A stretch of DNA of 64,000 bases from positions 10,490,501 to 10,554,500 of the forward strand of contig NC_061779.1 of assembly GCF_022458985.1 (NCBI RefSeq), given 5' to 3'. Position numbers and translations under genes: made by a program. Origin of the DNA: Mugil cephalus. Taxonomy: Eukaryota > Chordata > Actinopteri > Mugiliformes > Mugilidae. Below the pieces are notes generated by a model, which saw only the letters and a list, made by a program, of their open reading frames with translations, did no database searches and had not been told where the DNA came from. Shown here in pieces: positions 25,501-35,608 of the stretch. Every line of letters starts with the position of its first letter. The stretch's first letter is position 1.

Positions 25501-28500
25501 TGACAATCCTCTGACAATATTAGGAAGCTGGTCATAATGTTATGCTTGAACGGTGTACGCATTAACAGTACGAGAGTTGAGCAGAGGGGCAAACTGTCAA
25601 ATCCTAAATGCATATTAGATTTAAGGTTTCTAAACCCCTACCTAGCTAACATTATTTAGATTAGATTAGGATTTTCTCTTTTATTGGTGTATTTCTCAAT
25701 GCAAACATCCCTGAACATTGGGGGGTGACGCTTCTGTGAAAGCTCTGGAGGGAGGAGTTTGTGTGTTTGAGTTCAAATATCAGCCACGTTACTCAGAAAT
25801 ACTTCACTCCACCTTTAACATGCGCTTAAGAAAACATGCTTTTTAGAGTCACCTCCTGCTTAGCCCTCTTCAGACCTTCTTCTAGCTTCCCTACAGTGAG
25901 GTGGAAGGGTCGGCCATCTTTGCCATCATCCTGTCAATAAAAGAAATAAAAAAAAAGGAGAGGAAGCACGTCAGCGTCCACACTGGTCAGCTTTCAAGTT
26001 GAACGTTGAAAGACCAAATGTTTGCAGGTGAATCAGGTTCCGTGTTCCTACCTCACAATCCAGAGGCACGTGGAAGAGTTTCACATCACTATACAAATGC
26101 AGGTCTTCGGTGATAACGCCATAGAAGGGAGTCGGGATGAGGATGGCATCTACAACACAAACATGAAACACATCTAAACATGTGCAGCGTTCATCGGGAG
26201 ACTGATTTTAAATGACCCACATCAGATTTGCACGTTATTAGCGGCCATTTTCATAGCTAATTTACCAAAGACCAACATTTGCTAATCTAATTTGTCCAGG
26301 CAAATTAGAACAAATGCACGTCGCACCGTGGCTTAGTGATCCAATCCGGGCAGTAATATGTGAGTGTGTGCTGCTTTTCAGGCATATGATTTCCCTATTA
26401 AGTTCGTTATTGAGCAAAACAGACACACCACATTGCTTAAAACGAGTGCTGCAGTGGCACTAAGGAATACGCCTATGCCAAATAGCCTGTGTTTTGTTTA
26501 AAAGATCACACAGAACATTTCCCAGTGGGTGTTGTTACACGATGACCATACTGAAACAGAAAGAAACAACAAAACAACAGAAACTTGGGTGGATTTCCAG
26601 CTTCTGCTACTGCGCATTTGCATTCGTACGGACAGAGATGTGGGTGCGGTGTGAACCTACCTTTAGGGTCACAAATTACTGCGGCAATACACGAGAAGAG
26701 GGAGCCGCAACCATTCATCACCACGACCTGAACAAACACACGCATCCACCGTGTTATGAAAGACCCAATTAAGGCCCAGGAGGAGGCCTGATAAATGTGT
26801 CACAGACTCATTCACCTGCCTTGAACAGCCATTCATTACAGCTGCAAATTAAGTTGGTAACCGCAGAAAAGTATTAACTTCAATTTCAGCTTGTGGCGTC
26901 TTCATAACCCATTAGTGAGTGACTCAGATCCATTATTTGGATCCACTGCCTTCATTTCTGATAATGAAAGATGATAATCCATCTAAAGCAGCGGTATAAA
27001 ACCAATAAAAAAAAAAACAGGCTATTTGTCAGTATTTACATAATTTGCTGAACCTCGGTATCAGTCTCTGGGAAAAGAACTCTCTTTTATTTAAAGGCTG
27101 AAAATCTACGCCAAAGCACAAGTGTCAGAAAAAAAAAAAACTGCAGTTCCTTGTGTAGGCACATTCCAAAAATGTCCAAACGTCCAAAGAAGAAATAAAA
27201 ATGTTTACAGCCTAGTGGGCCGTGAGCAGATTCAAAAGGCCACAGCCATTAATCAAATGAATATTTTAACTAAAGGTCCAGAGTGTGGAGTCTTGGGGAC
27301 TCAATAGGTTAAAGTGGAACACAATATAACATAATTATGCTTCCATTAGTGCGTAATAGCACACATTTTTGCAGCCAGGTTCACTTTTATGTTTGGAAAG
27401 AGAGGGGCGAGGTGAGGTGTATTCAGCCGCTTTCAACAAACCACTTTAACACTTTAAAAAGTCTCTTAGAGTCAAACAAGCTTTTTGCTTTTCTGTCATT
27501 AATAATGCTGCTCAGTAGTTTAAACTCTTAGGAGTGTGTTATACTTAATTGCTTTTGCACAGTATGTCGTGCGTGTCAATTATTAATGGGTGTTCTAACT
27601 ATCTAAACGATCCGGGGTCAATATATGATTATTTTTCTTTCATTATTGTTAGAAGAATAAACACTGAGTAATGAGCTTTCGTCACGTGTAGAGCCGCGAG
27701 CGTGAGTAATTACATGCGGTAACATCTCATCTCTGCTATTTATATGTTTTCCCCAAACCCTCTGGGGTTGAATATACTGTGTTCAGATGACTGAAGCTGC
27801 CGTCTTACACACATCGCTCATTCCCACTCATTCTGCGCTCCAGCCATCAAAGCGAGACTCACGTTGTCAGCTTTCAGCGGTTTCGGGGAACAGCAGTACT
27901 GAGTCAGGAACTTGGCGACTTCCTCTCTTAGGCTGAAAGAAAGAACGATAAAAAGGTCGTCGGAGGGGTACGTGTGTGCTCTGAAGCTTTGAAACATGTG
28001 ATTGTCATTAAAAATGCAAATGAAGGTCCACTTAAATGTCTTACAAAGAGTGTCCCCTCCAGTCCGAATACTGCAACAAGGATGGATCAACATGCAGCAT
28101 GTCAGGCTTGGTCAACTGTAAGAAAAATATTGAATTATTAGTGGTGGATGCAGGCAGAAACATTTAGTTGTGTATTTTCCTTTTGTGTAACCGTAATATT
28201 TATCTTACACGTGTGTGAAGAAGGTCGTAGCATAGTTTGTTCTCACTTGTACCCATGTTGATTACACCCTAGAAGAAGAGAAGAGCGTTATAAATAATTA
28301 GTAGTCATTTTTTTATATGACGTCTGTACATTTCTAAAATGATGCCCACTCACATCAGGGTTGTCTGTGTCGTGGTGTCTGTCCATCCCATACTGGGCAT
28401 AGCCCTCCTGGAGGATGCCTTGATGCTGTCGTATGCTGTTACCACGGTTGGACAGGTACGCGCTACGGCCGGGAGCTCCCGCTCCTCTGAGAGTTGCCAA

Positions 28501-30416
28501 ACTGTTCTGAGAGACGTCGCAGGCCTCGACAGTTGCGGGCTGCTTAGCCTCCTGTGCCGTGGGAGCTTCTGAAAGGGGCTGAGACGAGGCGGAGGGGGCA
28601 GCTGTGGTCGTCGGCGAGGGCGACAGATGAGCCTGAGGTGAGACGGAGGGCTCGGCCTGCGTCGCGGTCGGAGCGCCCTGTCTGACAGCGAACAACGCCC
28701 CCGTGAGCATGCTGAACAGGCGCAGCTCGTGCTGGCGCTCCTGCTCCGCCCTCTTCTCCTCCCGCTGCTCCCTGCGCTCCTCGGCCTGCAGCTCCCTCTC
28801 CAGCCGCGCCTCCTCCAGCGAGAGGAGACGCTCCTCCGCCGACTGCTGCCAGCTCAGGAAGCCGGCCAGGGCCTTGTCCAGGCTCTCCTGGCCGACGCAC
28901 GATGCCTTGCCGCCGCGCCTGCGCTTCCTCATTCTCCCAGAGGTCAGGGGATGTGAACCCAGCTTCCTTGGCACGTCCTGTGCTGCGGGACTGCGGGCGG
29001 CCTGGGTGGCAGCTGTTGCCGAGCCAGCGATGTTCAAGTCGCTGAAACCTGCGAATACAAAGAAAAAAATAAAACTTTTAACCAGCGTAACCACTTTCAA
29101 GGTTCAAGGAGTTTGTGTCAATGGTTACACTGAGCAACTTAAATGTTCCTTTGCGAGTACCAAGAAAATAAACTTAATGTAACATACAGTAGGTAAACAG
29201 AACAAGAGAGTAGGAGCATAAGGTGCGGTTGACTGTGCAACACTGACACAAGAATGTGCAAATATTGGTTAGGTTGCAAATTGTCTTGTGTAACTACGCG
29301 CTGTGGTTAGCGGTGATGCCTCACAGCAAGGGGGTCTGGGTCACAATCCAAACGGGGCCTTTCTGTGTGGAGTTTGCGTCCCTGTGTCCGCGTGGGTTCC
29401 CTCCAGGTACTCCGGCTTCCTCCCACCACCCAAAGACACGCTCGTTAGGTTAATTGGTGGGTCTAAATTGGCCGTTGTGTGAGCGTGAATGGTTGTCTGT
29501 CTCTCTGTGTTGGCCCTGGGACAGACAGGCGACCTGTCCAGTGTGCGCACCCCGCCTCTAGAACAATGACAGCAGGGACAGGCTCCAGCAACCCTCTGGA
29601 GGACAAGTGGTTAAAGGAGATGAGGATGAGGACTATATGCTGCTGTTACACTGAATCCCCCCCCCCACTTTGGGACAAATTAAAGGCTTATCTCGTGTGT
29701 GCAGACGTGGCAGTGAGTGTTAAATGTTTCTGGTGTATTATGCTTCAGTGATAACTTTAAGATTTGGTCTGCCAACCTGAAGGGGAGATTAGTGCATGCG
29801 TAGAGCTCTCTGCCCGGTCCAGCGTGTCCTCCGGCTCCAGCAGAGACTGCCCATCCGTTTCATGGTCGTCTCCGGATCCATAATACATCTCGGGGGGCGC
29901 AACCCCGGGGTTCAGCATGCTCTCCTCAACATCTTCACATTTAATGTCCAGCAGATCTTCGGATTTCGGCGGAGGGCCAAAGACAAAACCACCCGCAGTC
30001 ACGGGGCCGAAGGCACCCGGCGTGGATCCCTGCTGGTACGAGTCAGGTGCGCCGGGGCTCTGAAACACCTGTTGAGCTACGACAGCTCCGCCGAGGGAGG
30101 AGTAGGTGATGGCCGGCCGGTTCGCCAGCACCCTGTCCATCACGTCGTAGAACTTCCAGGACCTCATCTTGTGGTTGTCCTTGATGCGGCGGTACTCCAG
30201 CTTCATCTTCTTGATCTTCTCCCTGCACTGGTCCCCCGTGCGGTAGATGCCCTTTTCGCGCAAAACGTGTGCTATGCGGTCAAACACGCGCTGGTTGCGC
30301 AACGAGCTCTCCAGCTCGATCTGGACCGACTTGTCGGACCACAGCTGGAGCAGCTCCACGATCTCCGGGTCCGTCCAGTTGCTGCCCCGCTCGTGCCTCC
30401 TGCCGCGAAAGTCCAT
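19593..30416 (-). CDS. accs: ACC synthase-like PLP protein with N-terminal trihelix DNA-binding domain (fusion form of ACCS)
   Basis: Coding exons, 5' to 3' on minus: 29777-30416, 28354-29048, 28209-28268, 28045-28115, 27863-27932, 26661-26727, 26052-26149, 25853-25930, 24869-24969, 24301-24390, 24148-24193, 23886-24027, 23466-23608, 22200-22353, 19593-20011. All junctions are GT-AG and in phase; the total is 2874 nt, 957 residues. Residues 12-100 are a trihelix Myb/SANT-like domain, 252-261 a basic patch, about 270-335 a coiled coil, 337-405 a Pro/Ser/Thr/Ala linker, about 409-820 the fold-type I aminotransferase domain, and 820-957 an acidic tail. PLP features are kept: TPFYG, NPHNP, DEVYM, the Schiff-base lysine in MSKDF (K672), IRIG and the carboxylate-binding Arg in GWFRIVF. 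Human ACCS is about 500 residues and is reported to lack ACC synthase activity, so the reaction here is unknown. Confidence 0.93.
20064..20140 (+). repeat. probable hAT-like miniature element fragment
   Basis: The words GGGGCGTCAACG, AAGGACCCCCAAACT and GGGACCCCCTACCC resemble an abundant teleost miniature transposon. The right end is not clear. It lies in the last accs intron. Confidence 0.35.
20190..20222 (+). repeat. TTTTA pentanucleotide microsatellite
   Basis: About six uninterrupted TTTTA units in the last accs intron. A separate AT dinucleotide run follows at about 20551-20569. Confidence 0.85.
20638..20968 (+). repeat. miniature inverted-repeat element, in-window family A, copy 1
   Basis: The left edge GAGTTTCCACTA is inverted at the right edge as TAATGGAAACGC. 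Inside are CTCAAATATCACTAAAACAC, GATATCGCAAGACGAGACTT and GAAATATCGCTTTCATT. These are shared with copies at 51729-51889 and 60127-60390. There is no coding capacity. It lies in the last accs intron. Confidence 0.6.
23278..23420 (+). repeat. dispersed teleost repeat ending GGCGCTATATAAATAAAA
   Basis: The block runs from TTTCTTCCTGTTAAAAGGG through GCCACCGTCGCC and GCGTCTTGAGACAATTTGT to GGCGCTATATAAATAAAATT. It is a very abundant spiny-rayed-fish repeat, here inside an accs intron. The 8540-8604 fragment is from the same family. Confidence 0.75.
25341..25455 (+). repeat. dispersed teleost repeat (AGTGTCTTGCTC ... CTACTGAGCCAC family)
   Basis: GGTTCAGTGTCTTGCTCGA, then CGAATCAAACC, then CGCTCTACCTACTGAGCCAC form the conserved words of a common fish interspersed repeat. 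It lies in an accs intron, directly beside the 74-bp element at 25482. Confidence 0.6.
25482..25555 (+). mobile_element. 74-bp miniature Tc1-like element (two terminal repeats only)
   Basis: CACCGGTCAGGCGTAACA at the left is matched in inverted form by TGTTATGCTTGAACGGTG at the right, flanked by TA on both sides. Only the ends of the Tc1-like family seen at 3472-3922 and 46488-46764 remain. Confidence 0.65.
28354..29048 (-). CDS. accs: accs exon 3: trihelix-family coiled coil joined to the start of the ACC-synthase homology
   Basis: A single 695-nt exon encodes residues 214-445. It holds RMRKRRRGGK (nuclear-localisation-like), then FLSWQQSAEERLLSLEEARL with a charged heptad stretch to about 335, which is typical of the C-terminal half of MSANTD-type proteins. 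After an Ala/Pro/Ser linker it runs into SAYLSNRGNSIRQHQG and EGYAQYGMD, the first conserved block of ACCS. No splice site separates the two parts, so the fusion does not depend on exon prediction. Donor GATGTGAGT at 28353. Confidence 0.9.
29298..29633 (+). repeat. SINE-like dispersed repeat with tRNA-like head
   Basis: The head CTGTGGTTAGCGGTGATGCC (A-box-like) is followed by GGTCTGGGTCACAATCC (B-box-like). The body has TTTCTGTGTGGAGTTTGCG, GTACTCCGGCTTCCTCCCAC, TTAATTGGTGGGTCTAAATT and GCGACCTGTCCAG. It is one of the most abundant fish repeats, here in the accs intron between the trihelix and coiled-coil exons. Confidence 0.75.
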
Positions 30417-30437
30417 CGCGAAGTTGCGGGACGTGTT
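29777..30437 (-). CDS. accs: accs exon 2: trihelix Myb/SANT-like DNA-binding domain
   Basis: The exon opens after a pyrimidine-AG acceptor (TGTGTTGCAG at 30438) with 21 nt of leader and ATG at 30416-30414. Residues 12-100 carry the spaced aromatic pattern of the MSANTD/ZSCAN29-type trihelix: NWTDPEIVELLQLW, NQRVFDRIAHVL, TGDQCREKIKKMKLEYRR, SWKFYDVMDRVL. Residues 104-213 are Pro/Gly/acidic linker. The donor (CCTTCAG, then GTTGGC) leaves phase 1, and the next exon starts in the matching phase, forming one Gly codon. This domain is nuclear and DNA-binding in its relatives. Confidence 0.88.
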
Positions 30438-30589
30438 CTGCAACACACAGGGTGAGATGGTGGGTTGGTTAGAAGAAAAACACACGCAGCTTTCACCTGT
30501 CATCTCAACTCCGGGAACACTAGGAACCGCTAAGATTTAAACGCGTTCATGTGTCGTTATTGACAACCGTAAACACAGCCACTTCTCAC

Positions 30590-30800
30590 CATAAATCAAA
30601 AGAGTAGCTCTCGGATTGCTGCGGAGCTGCCACCGGGATGTGACATCCACGCAGGTCCACGCACATGTCACGGCTGCTTAACCCGGTTAGGACGCGTTCG
30701 GGACCGCATAGCTTTGTCCAGCCGGTGCTAAAACATATAAACCTTTTCTGCAGCAATTGTGTCCTAAGTTGGAGGAATGGGGAATATATGCGTACAAAAA
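30590..30800 (-). other. accs: predicted accs 5' untranslated exon
   Basis: A consensus donor (TTTATG, then GTGAGAAG) on the minus strand ends an exon at 30590. Splicing to the acceptor at 30438 joins it to the trihelix exon. An upstream reading frame in this leader would stop at the junction, consistent with non-coding status. The 5' end is not visible. Confidence 0.5.
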
Positions 30801-31514
30801 ACATCTACATCCGGGTTGACGGCACATGCGTGCTATCCTATTCCGGGATAACTTTGGTCCGTGTTGGCGGAGGAGCCGCTGAAAGCAGGCTGGTTTTCAC
30901 TCATACCAGGCTATGACACGGGGGTATACACAACCATGCGAGCCAGAATGAGAGCTTTGTGTTATGGCCCCCTCTACCGTGCAGTGTGTTTTTTCCCCAG
31001 TGTGTGTAAATGCGGAATATATCCACAAGATGGCGGCCACACACTACGGAACAAACCAGCTAACTGGAAAACGAGTATGCGTGTTTTGCATACGGGCGTG
31101 ACCCGGAATTAATTTGTAACGGTAAAATAACGTGCCAACGGCTGGAAAAAAGCGTACTTTTAACTTAATCTTATCATAAGAAGAATATAAAATCACATTT
31201 TCGTGTCAATTTTATTTTTGCGTACGTCCATAAATGATGCTGTCATGTATCATTACTTTAAAAATCGAACGATTTACAAATAATATAGACAAAAGCGATC
31301 CGCCTTTTTGCACGACTACGGTGATACAAATCAAGCACACACGATCGCCCGCTTGCCACTAAACGTGACGTATTTCCTGGAGAAAGGAGGTTTGTGGCAG
31401 TTTGTTGTCATCTCCATCCAATAGTGGACCGTGTTATTGTGTTGGCACGTCGCTTCTGATTCTCTCCCCTTTTTCTTTGCGCGTATAAATATATATATTT
31501 GAAATAAGTCCGGT
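30800..31514. promoter_or_regulatory. head-to-head promoter region of accs (minus) and furin (plus)
   Basis: The region between the predicted first exons contains the YY1 consensus AAGATGGCGGC (31027-31037), a CRE-like TGACGTAT (31366-31373) abutting an ETS core TTTCCTGG, a CCAAT box (31418-31422) and a TATA box TATAAAT (31484-31490). CCAAT and TATA are placed correctly for furin; YY1 is centrally placed and common in divergent promoters. Start sites are inferred. Confidence 0.5.
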
Positions 31515-31839
31515 TAGCAAAACGAAACCACTTGAAACGGCCAGAAGAAGAAAGAAACCCGGCAAAGAAAATAACTGGGCGCGACGCGTGAAGTTGACTG
31601 GCAAAATATAAAAGCATGGTGGCAAGTTGGTGGCGGATGACAAGGAAGACGGGATAGTTGATTTCGGCACTTTTGGGCGAGGATGGGTGCTTGCGGATAG
31701 CGTTTTAACGAGTCTCCCGGAGGTTCGATGTAAAGTTGAAAGTCAAGCCGCAGGAGAAAGGGGAGTCTCCGCCCGGAGGGAGAAGAAGAGGATGAGGAGG
31801 CATGACGTCTCGGTCCTCACTGGCATCTGACTCGCTAAG
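31515..31839 (+). other. furin: predicted furin non-coding exon 1
   Basis: A donor (TCGCTAAG, then GTAACTG) ends this exon at 31839, and a TATA box 25-30 bp upstream of 31515 sets the 5' end. It contains upstream ATGs, for example a 13-codon frame from 31616 with TAG at 31655-31657. These could damp translation if the leader is used. Its link to the exon at 37646 is inferred from the matching order of sites. Confidence 0.45.
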
Positions 31840-34800
31840 GTAACTGTTACGGCTGAAAACTACTTAATTGTTGTTGTTTTTATTTATATATAAAGAAATG
31901 ATTTGTTTAAATCGGGGAGGTGATCTCTCCTAGTGTAGGAGGGAGCAATAGGAGTGTAATATTTGCAGGCATTTCTGTGTAAGTCCCTACCAGCTGTTCT
32001 CCCCAGTCTTCCCAGTGGTCAGGTGAATCCTTCCCCACTGTATTGCTTTTCAACTCAGTATAAGTGGACCTATTTTTATTCACGTATTTATGCTTTTGTG
32101 GGAGACGTAACCTAGCGAGAGCCGTTGCCAGCTTTTAACCGAAGCTCCTCAGAAGTTTATTGTTGGTAAGATAAAGACGTGTTTGTTCCAGCTGTTGTAT
32201 TTATGATGTTGTTTCCTGCAGCATTTTCCCTTTGACAGTGTAAAGTCAGATTTATGCCCCGCTTTCCATCCTCCTCTGTCTCTCCTGCGCACACTCTCAT
32301 ACATTACATTTTCTCCTACTTATTCAGCCCGAAGCCATAACAGGGTAAAACCCTCATCAAGTACTTTTATCTGTGTAAGGTGTGAATTGCTGTAATAAAT
32401 TTCAGTTAGTTCTGCTTCCCGGGCTAGGCTGGAATGATTTAGACCTAGTAGCTACGCACTATTTCTCCTCACACTGGCATCAGATACTGCAAATGTGACT
32501 GTGTAAAGGAAAGCAAAGGGTAATCGGATAAAAAAAAAAAAAATAAAAAATTGGAGATGGATCTCATAATATCTTAATAAGCCATCTTAATAAACTTTCA
32601 GCGGTGGATCTGGTTCCGTTTTATCGTAAGGTCGACAGTGCAGCTCCCGCTAGGATCTCAACAAGGCGGGGAGTCAAGGTCACCAGATGTTGAGGCAAAT
32701 TGATGGCTCCAAACATCCTTCTCAGTCGGATTACACCACATCAGAGATTACCCGATAGACTAATCTTTTGTAGCTCTTTTTGTCAAGCGTATGTCTTGCT
32801 CAGGCTACTTCCTACTACTAAAAGGGGTCGTCCGAGATTCAAGCAATTTTATTTGCCATTTGTGCAAATACACATTAGAACTCTTGGGTGGTTGATTAGA
32901 GAGTCATATAAAAAGACACAGGAAAGACACGCAATTCTTTTTTTAAAAAAAAAAAAAAGACAAGTCAGATTGACTCTTGTCCGAAAAAACAACATCTCCT
33001 TTCCATCCTCTTCAGGAGCTCTTATTTTTATAAGATTCATAAAACAGAAACTCAGTAGAGGAGAACGAGGCGCGAAGACAAACTTGTCAACAATATAACT
33101 CATCTATAAACTAGGGCAGAGAGTGTTGGGTATGAAGTTTAATACGGGGAAGCTTGCCAAGGCTCAAAATGTTGTTAAAAATTGGGTTGGATCTCTCCGT
33201 AGGACATTACTTAAAGAATTGATTATTTCTCCCAGACACGTTGTTGCTGCATGAGAACATTTCCTCTGGCTTTTTCTGTTTGTTTGTTTTCACATCTTTG
33301 TAACTTGTAGACAAAGGGATGGATCAGGCTTTCACAGCGTGTCACCGATGATCTCCGTACAGCCGGCTTCCATCCACTGTCCTGACGGAGCGCGGGGTGC
33401 CTGTGCAGCACCTCTGGTTTTCCAATCACGCTTTAACTTGGAGCAATTTTTCCTCCCTGAAGAGGATACTCGCCTGTCGGTGGTACTTCACAAATGCTGC
33501 AGCTCGCATTTGTGCCTTGGTTTGTCTGTGAGAGGGCAGCCCAGAGCACATGGTGGGTGTTGATTTGGCTGGTGGGTAGCCTGAAATAGAGCTGGAGTCC
33601 TGCATATGGTCTGTCACAGCTTGGTGTGCCTGTCATTACCAATGGAAATTGCCTGTTCGTCCCCGTCGAGAGCAGATATGTTATTTTGTCACATTATGTT
33701 TATCGCATCTCGCCAGTCTGATACTGATGTAGGAGAAGTTAACTGAATGCACACAGTCTTTGTCAGATACATCACATTCACCCGATTGGATGTGTTTATA
33801 TGACAGTAGCCTTCTGCTGTTCGCCGAGCAGCTGGGGGTCGAGTGTTTTCCCCGTGCGCAAAGGAAATAGTCAATTTTCTGCTCTCAGATAAAGTGCATG
33901 GCTCAGTGTCATGGTATTGATCATGACTTTTGCTATTTTAATTACCATTGGAAATAACGACCCAGTCGTTCATTGAACATTTAACCAATCTACAAATGCT
34001 GAAGTCTCATGTCTGAGAGTTTTTTTTTTATTGCTATTATGATTTGGGGTTATTTTTTTTATGTTTTCCTCCAAGTTCAATGAGTCGAGAGCAAAGACAC
34101 TTAACGGTGAAACATATGTTTTTTTTTTTTAAACAAAAACAAGGTGACTGTAAATGTAATGTATGAGGGAATTAACATTAAAGCGTCACATTGAATTGTG
34201 TTATTGAATTATGATGAATAACTGTCATGAATTATGTAAAAGGGTCGTATATTCCTGCAAACTATGCAGATGTATATTTGTCGGAGCCATCAGTGCTAAA
34301 AGCGTTCTGCGATAAGCCAGTTTGGATAGTGTTATACTTCTAGTTTATGTATCTGCTGGGCTGTAAATGTAGCATTAAAATCACCCCGCTGTATTGCATA
34401 ATAACGCCTATGAGATCAGATGAAGAAACCATAATGCTAATTCCATTAACAGTATTGATATCACTGTTGTCTGTTTTTAATTAGAAAAAGATGCTGCGAG
34501 ACTTTCTTGCGTGACACCCAGTTTTGAGCAGTTCGATTTCTAAAAGATCTTAAAGCTGCAAGTTTTTAGTTTGCGCAGGATGTTGCCCAGGGGCCTCATG
34601 AGGTTGTCAAAACAATAATTATTGTGCTATGTTGACGCATTTCTTATCCAGCTCCCTCCCGTCTCGCTGCAGCTGAATAGTGAATGTCAGAGCAGAAATG
34701 GTGTTGTGTGGTTTGTTGCTGCAACAGAGCAGTTCTTCGGCTGGACACCGAGCAGTCAAGGTGAAGTGGGCTCTTAAAGCGCAGCTCAACTGTCGAGGAT

Positions 34801-34856
34801 CGCTAATTAAGATTCTTTTAGCCAGAAGATCCTGGAAATACAAAATGCTTTTAAAG

Positions 34857-35215
34857 CAGAGGTGTCAGTCTCGTTTAAGTCTGGGTTCGACGTGCAGCCC
34901 AATTTGACCTCAAACAGGCCGAACCAAGAGCATTGCAACCTACCTTTTTTTTTTTCAAGTAAATTAGGAGAATGTGAACATTTAACAAACTACACTTAAA
35001 AAAAAATGAAAAAAGGAAGTGCAATTTTTGGGTACTTTTCTGTTCGTTGTTTAGTCCTGGGTCTCAATTTTGTGTTCTGTCTACTTCTCTTCTTAAAACC
35101 GTAGAAATAGTGGGGATAGCAGTTGTTTTTTGTTTTCTTCTATGCAATTTTTGCATTTTGGAAAATCATGCCGCGAGCCAGATTAGACCCTCTAGCGGGC
35201 CTCTTTTTTGTTTGG
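34857..35215 (+). mobile_element. hAT-type miniature element
   Basis: It starts AGAGGTGTCAGTCTCGTTTA with GCAGCCCAATTTGACCTCAA, and ends with GCGAGCCAGATTAGACCCTC and TAGCGGGCCT. These are the two ends of a widespread vertebrate hAT-derived non-autonomous family. The interior has no transposase. It lies in furin intron 1. Confidence 0.65.
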
Positions 35216-35583
35216 TTCAACCTGTTGTTACTGAAGAGCACTTATCCTCATGCGTTTCCACTGGCTCATTCACACCAGCGTGGTGCTAATCTCAAATAAG
35301 TTATACAGCCGATCTTGTACTTTCCCTTTAGTTAAGCTTCTAAAGTCTTAGTCCTCTTGTGTTTTGAAGGTTGAAGTTTCATCTCAGTTTTGGGCCTTTG
35401 ATGTATATTGTAAGGGTAAGCAGCCTCTTGTTAGCTCCTCTCCAGGCAGTGTTTTGAGAAAAGGTGTTTCGGCGTTGTGTTATAATGTGCTCGTTATTTT
35501 CCGCAATGCTGTACGGGGGGGGGAGGGAACGCCGCGCGTCTTTCCCCTCCTCTTTCTCTCTTCCTCTCTCTCAATCTATCCCC

Positions 35584-35608
35584 CTCTCTCTCTCTCTCTC
35601 TCTCTCTC
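35584..35608 (+). repeat. CT dinucleotide microsatellite
   Basis: About 12 CT units followed by CAG. This makes a splice-acceptor-like sequence in furin intron 1, but no exon with a recognisable product follows it. Confidence 0.8.
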
